Part shown: piece by piece, positions 61,120 through 64,000 of the stretch
Position numbering within the stretch: position 1 is the first letter of the stretch
How the letters are laid out: each line of letters opens with the position of its first letter
NCBI RefSeq assembly: GCF_000283155.1
Contig: NW_004454166.1
Span: 15,859,309 to 15,923,308, forward strand
From: Ceratotherium simum simum
Lineage: Eukaryota; Chordata; Mammalia; Perissodactyla; Rhinocerotidae
Direction: 5' to 3'
Length of the DNA stretch: 64,000 nt
Translations under genes and position numbers: made by a program
Notes under the pieces: generated by a model
Databases searched by the model: none
The model's input: only the letters and a program-made list of their open reading frames with translations
Told to the model about the DNA's origin: nothing

Positions 61120-62430
61120 GACAGATCATTCATTCATTAAACAAAAGCTTTTTGAGTACTTCTTACATGCTAGGCTCTCTGCTGGATGCGGAAGATACAT
61201 GGTGAGCCAAACAGTCATGGTTCCTGCCCTCAGGGAGACTACAGTCTAGTGGGCAAGCATATGAAACAGATAATCACTAAATAATCATCAACTGTCATGC
61301 TTTGAAGGCAAAGTAGAGGAAGCTTTGGGAGCATATAATAGAAGGATTTAATTTAGATTGAGATGGATTTAATTTTCTCCTTTTTGAGAAATGGTGTTTA
61401 AGTTAAGACCACAGCTAGTCAGGTTAAGAAAGAGGTGTGGGTGAGGAATGAGGAAAAGCATGAGGGGAGGCTACTGGGGCTGAAGCAGAGCGGGGGAGAG
61501 TGCTTAGTGGCAGGAATAGGAGCAAGAGAGGTTGGCAAGGCCAGATTATGCAGGACCTTGTCGTCCATGGTAAGACATTTGGGTTTTATTCTAAGGGCAC
61601 TGAAAGCCAAGTGTAGAGCTTTGAGCAGGCGATGACATGATCTGATTTACACGTTAAGGAAATTGCTCTGGCCACCTGGGGGAGAGAGGATGGGAGGGGA
61701 ACAAGAGCAGAGGAGGGGAGAATGGTTCAGAGGCTAATTCAGTCACCCAGCGGCTTTGGACTAGAGGTGGTAGCAGTAGCAATAAAAAGAAAAGGATGAA
61801 TTTGAGACATTTTGGAGGTAGAATCAATGAAGCCTGATGGATTGGAGGTGTGGGGAGATGAAGAAGAGGGAGAACACTGGTGACTGTCAGATTTCCATCC
61901 TGGGTGAGCGGCGGTGCCATTTAATGAGATGGGAAAGACTGGAGTGGGGGAGCAGATTTAGGAGGGCATCGAGAACCCAATTTTGGAAATTTAAATGGTA
62001 ATTTGACGTTTTGAAAGTGCTTTCGATTGTTTAGAGAGAGAGTATGAAGTGAGAAGACAATTCAGAGCAGAGCCCCAAAGAATTCTTCCATTTGGATGTT
62101 TGTAGAGAAGCGATCAGAGAGGTAGGAGAAAAACCAGAAGAGTGAGGTGTTAAGACAGCCAAGTGACAGTGACAAGTTCCGCCCAGGGAAAGAGTGATCC
62201 ACAGTGTTGGGGGCTGCTGAGAAATCATGTGGGATAAGGGTTACATTGAATCCACTGGATTCAGCTTCAAAGAAGTCATTAGTGGCCTCAGTGAGGGCGG
62301 CTCTGGTGGAGTTGAGGACGGACATCAGACTGTAGTGGGCTGAAGAGGGAATGGGAGGTGAGGATGTGAGAAAGCATGTGCAGACCAGCCTTTGGAGAAG
62401 TTGGCTATAAAGGGGAGGTTGAGGAGAGGG
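61120..62430 (-). mobile_element. Antisense L2 with ORF relic
   Basis: Reversed L2 series: ccagattatgcaggaccttg, ttgggttttattctaagggc and gatgacatgatctgatttac, continuing to 62430. A minus-strand open frame of 127 codons at 62062-62445 reads ALTEATNDFFEAESSGFN and then HDFSAAPNTVDHS, a relic of the reverse transcriptase motif DLSAAFDTVDH. It lacks the intact catalytic region, so it is not a gene. Confidence 0.85.
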
Positions 62431-62569
62431 AGGGTGATAGATCACGTGTCCGTTCTGGTAGGAAGAATTCAGGCGAGACAGTAGCTAACCAGTGCAGTGA
62501 CCTCTAGACCTCTAGTCTAAGGAGATGGGCAAGGTGACACCCAGATACCCAGTGACTTTGCTAAGAAGC

Positions 62570-62805
62570 AGTGTCATGCAGTGGAAAGAGAGACTGCCTG
62601 TCTCTGCCACTCATCAGCTATGTAATCTTTGGCAAATTACATAGTACCTTTGACTCTCTGTTTCCTGATGGGCAAAATGGGGATAATGATAATTACCTCA
62701 GAGGATTGTTTGGGAAGATTAAATTAGTTAAAACATAAAAAATATTTTAAGTAGTGCCTGGCACATCGTAAGGGCTGTTTAAGTGTTGGCTATTATTATC
62801 ATAAA
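62570..62805 (+). repeat. MIR, sense
   Basis: tgcagtggaaagagagactg, ctctgtttcctgatgggcaa, atggggataatgataattac and agtgcctggcacatcgtaag, ending ggctattattat; a nearly full-length MIR. Confidence 0.88.
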
Positions 62806-63398
62806 AAAAGGGTCGGGGGGAGGAGAAGAATAGGATGGCTACAAATGAATGTAGGTTTGTAGATTTACTTGGGAGAAGTTGAGGCCAATCTTCTGTGATG
62901 ACTTCTATTTTCTGTATGAGGCATGAGGCAGCAGCTGAGCGCTGTTGGGTGGTGAGTGGGTTGCAGATGGGCAGAGCCAGACAGTTATGTCCTCAGCATC
63001 TCCCAATTGCTCGTAAAGAGCAAGCAGGAGAGGCCACGTTCTCACAGTAGCATGAAATTTGCTCACTTTGGTACCAGGAAGGGCCGGGGCCACAGTCTCT
63101 TCTTGCAAACAGGCTGTTCGTAGCTCTGGTCCAGGGACCTCTCCTCCCATCCTCCCAGCCTTCTGCCCTCCGTGGCCTCCTCTGCTGCCTCCTCCTCTGA
63201 CATGCCTTCCTGGGTTTTTATGTTGCTGGGATGTAGCTTTCCTTTGTGTGGTTAGAAAGCTCTCCTGGTCTTTCCTGTTGCTCTCACTTAATGATTGATG
63301 GTATAGCCTTGGCCTCTTCTAGCTGCAAGAATATTTCAGAATCTCATTTATTTAGTGACTTCTGGAAGGGAAAGGTAATGCAAATACTCTCTTTATAC

Positions 63399-63560
63399 CA
63401 GAGTTCTCAATCTTGGTTGTATGTTCGAACAACCTGGAGAGCTTTTAAAAACTCCTGTGTCCAGGCTGCACCCCAGACCAACTGAGTCAGATTCTCTGAG
63501 GGTAGGATTCAGACATCAGTAATTTTTAAATCTCTCCAGGTTATTCCAACGTACAGTGAA
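63399..63560 (+). mobile_element. hAT-Charlie-type miniature element
   Basis: Begins cagagttctcaatcttggtt, then aacctggagagcttttaaaa, gctgcaccccagaccaactg and ttctctgagggtaggattca, the order of the old hAT miniature class. The right end is lost. Confidence 0.7.
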
Positions 63561-64000
63561 TAAGGCTTTTTTTGCACAAGTGTCTCTTTACTGTTAAATG
63601 TCTGCAACAGAGGGAAAGAATTAGCAATTACTTAAGGGCCTCATTCACATAAGCACTCAATGACTTACTTGATGGGTTCAAGATTCTGTCCCTGCTTCTG
63701 TGATGTAAGAACATGAAGACCCTGCATGGCTTAAATAAGATTCATGCACGGAATGTATGACTGGGTCTGTGTGCATGTTAAACAGTGCATTGGGGTGAGA
63801 TGTCAAGGGCAGCACACCTCCTTCCTGGGCCCTAACGTCTCTTAACGAAAGCAAAGCATCCTACTTAGTACACATGAAGCAATGAAACTGTAGAGAGTGT
63901 GGGAGATCAAGATTTGGCCACCCTGAAATCTATCTCTTTACCTTGGTTGTTTTCTCTGAGGACATTTGACCTCCCCTACTAACTGCCTAAAGAATTTGAC

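Larger units (their letters stand above)
60231..64000. other. SLC46A2 intron (last), right part of window
   Basis: Contains a MIR near 60590, antisense L2 (61120-62430), a MIR (62570) and an hAT relic (63399). No further SLC46A2 exon is recognisable; exon 3 is presumably beyond the window. The stretches 60780-61110, 62810-63390 and 63560-64000 hold nothing I can name. Confidence 0.6.

Noticed and set aside
62062..62445. 127-codon minus-strand frame as a gene
   Set aside because: It contains an eroded L2 reverse-transcriptase motif (FSAAPNTVDHS), so it is a transposon relic.
60231..64000. Other SLC46A2 exons in the right end
   Set aside because: No minus-strand match to the more upstream transporter segments was recognised; they should lie beyond the window.
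1..64000. Intact endogenous retrovirus or other viral gene
   Set aside because: No gag, pol or env-like stretch or paired long terminal repeats were seen. The segment at 11440-11700 is an old repeat of unknown class only.
1..64000. CRISPR arrays, operons, riboswitches or bacterial promoters
   Set aside because: Not expected and not seen in this vertebrate nuclear sequence; the only regular arrays are microsatellites at SINE tails.

Overview
The window is nuclear DNA from a mammal, almost certainly a perissodactyl and most likely a horse-type (Equus) genome. The evidence is about sixteen copies of the tRNA-derived ERE-type SINE, which opens GGGGCCGGCCC and carries a GGTTCG B-box. ERE SINEs are characteristic of horses, with relatives in rhinos. 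The background of L1, L2, MIR and hAT relics and the few short, widely spaced exons flanked by AG/GT fit a mammalian intron-rich locus. No bacterial, phage, CRISPR or intact viral feature was seen.

The plus strand carries the 3' two thirds of SNX30 (sorting nexin 30). Seven coding exons are recognisable: 4767-4877, 14423-14581, 18983-19178, 20626-20825, 35097-35183, 46458-46610 and 49902-49961. They join in frame to 321 codons plus a stop. As I recall the 437-residue human protein, this is residues 117-437, so these are exons 3-9. Exons 1-2 lie upstream of the window. The product is a PX-BAR sorting nexin of endosomes. A long 3' UTR of about 6.1 kb with almost no repeats follows, ending at an AATAAA at 56024.

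The minus strand at about 59.6-60.2 kb holds the last coding exon of SLC46A2 (thymic stromal cotransporter), convergent with SNX30 as in human 9q32. Its earlier exons lie beyond the right edge. The two 3' ends are about 3.6 kb apart, and that gap is packed with L2, hAT, MIR and one ERE copy.

SNX30 introns hold the rest: a processed EIF3J pseudogene in intron 6 (about 22.85-24.5 kb), antisense L1 3' ends (about 6.0-6.7, 7.2-8.5, 11.7-12.2, 31.1-31.6 and 42.4-43.1 kb), L2 blocks, HAL1/L1 ORF1-like relics, hAT-type miniature transposons and many MIRs.

I see no sign of an undescribed system. The points most worth a second look are small and local. One is a SINE inserted five bases past the exon 6/intron boundary. 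Another is a 12-nt tandem duplication that duplicates the weak exon 8 splice donor. A third is a 62-bp direct repeat flanking exon 5, each copy ending in a consensus-like donor. The repeat-poor 3' UTR is the fourth. Repeat family names are from memory of consensus sequences and carry moderate confidence; protein comparisons are also from memory.
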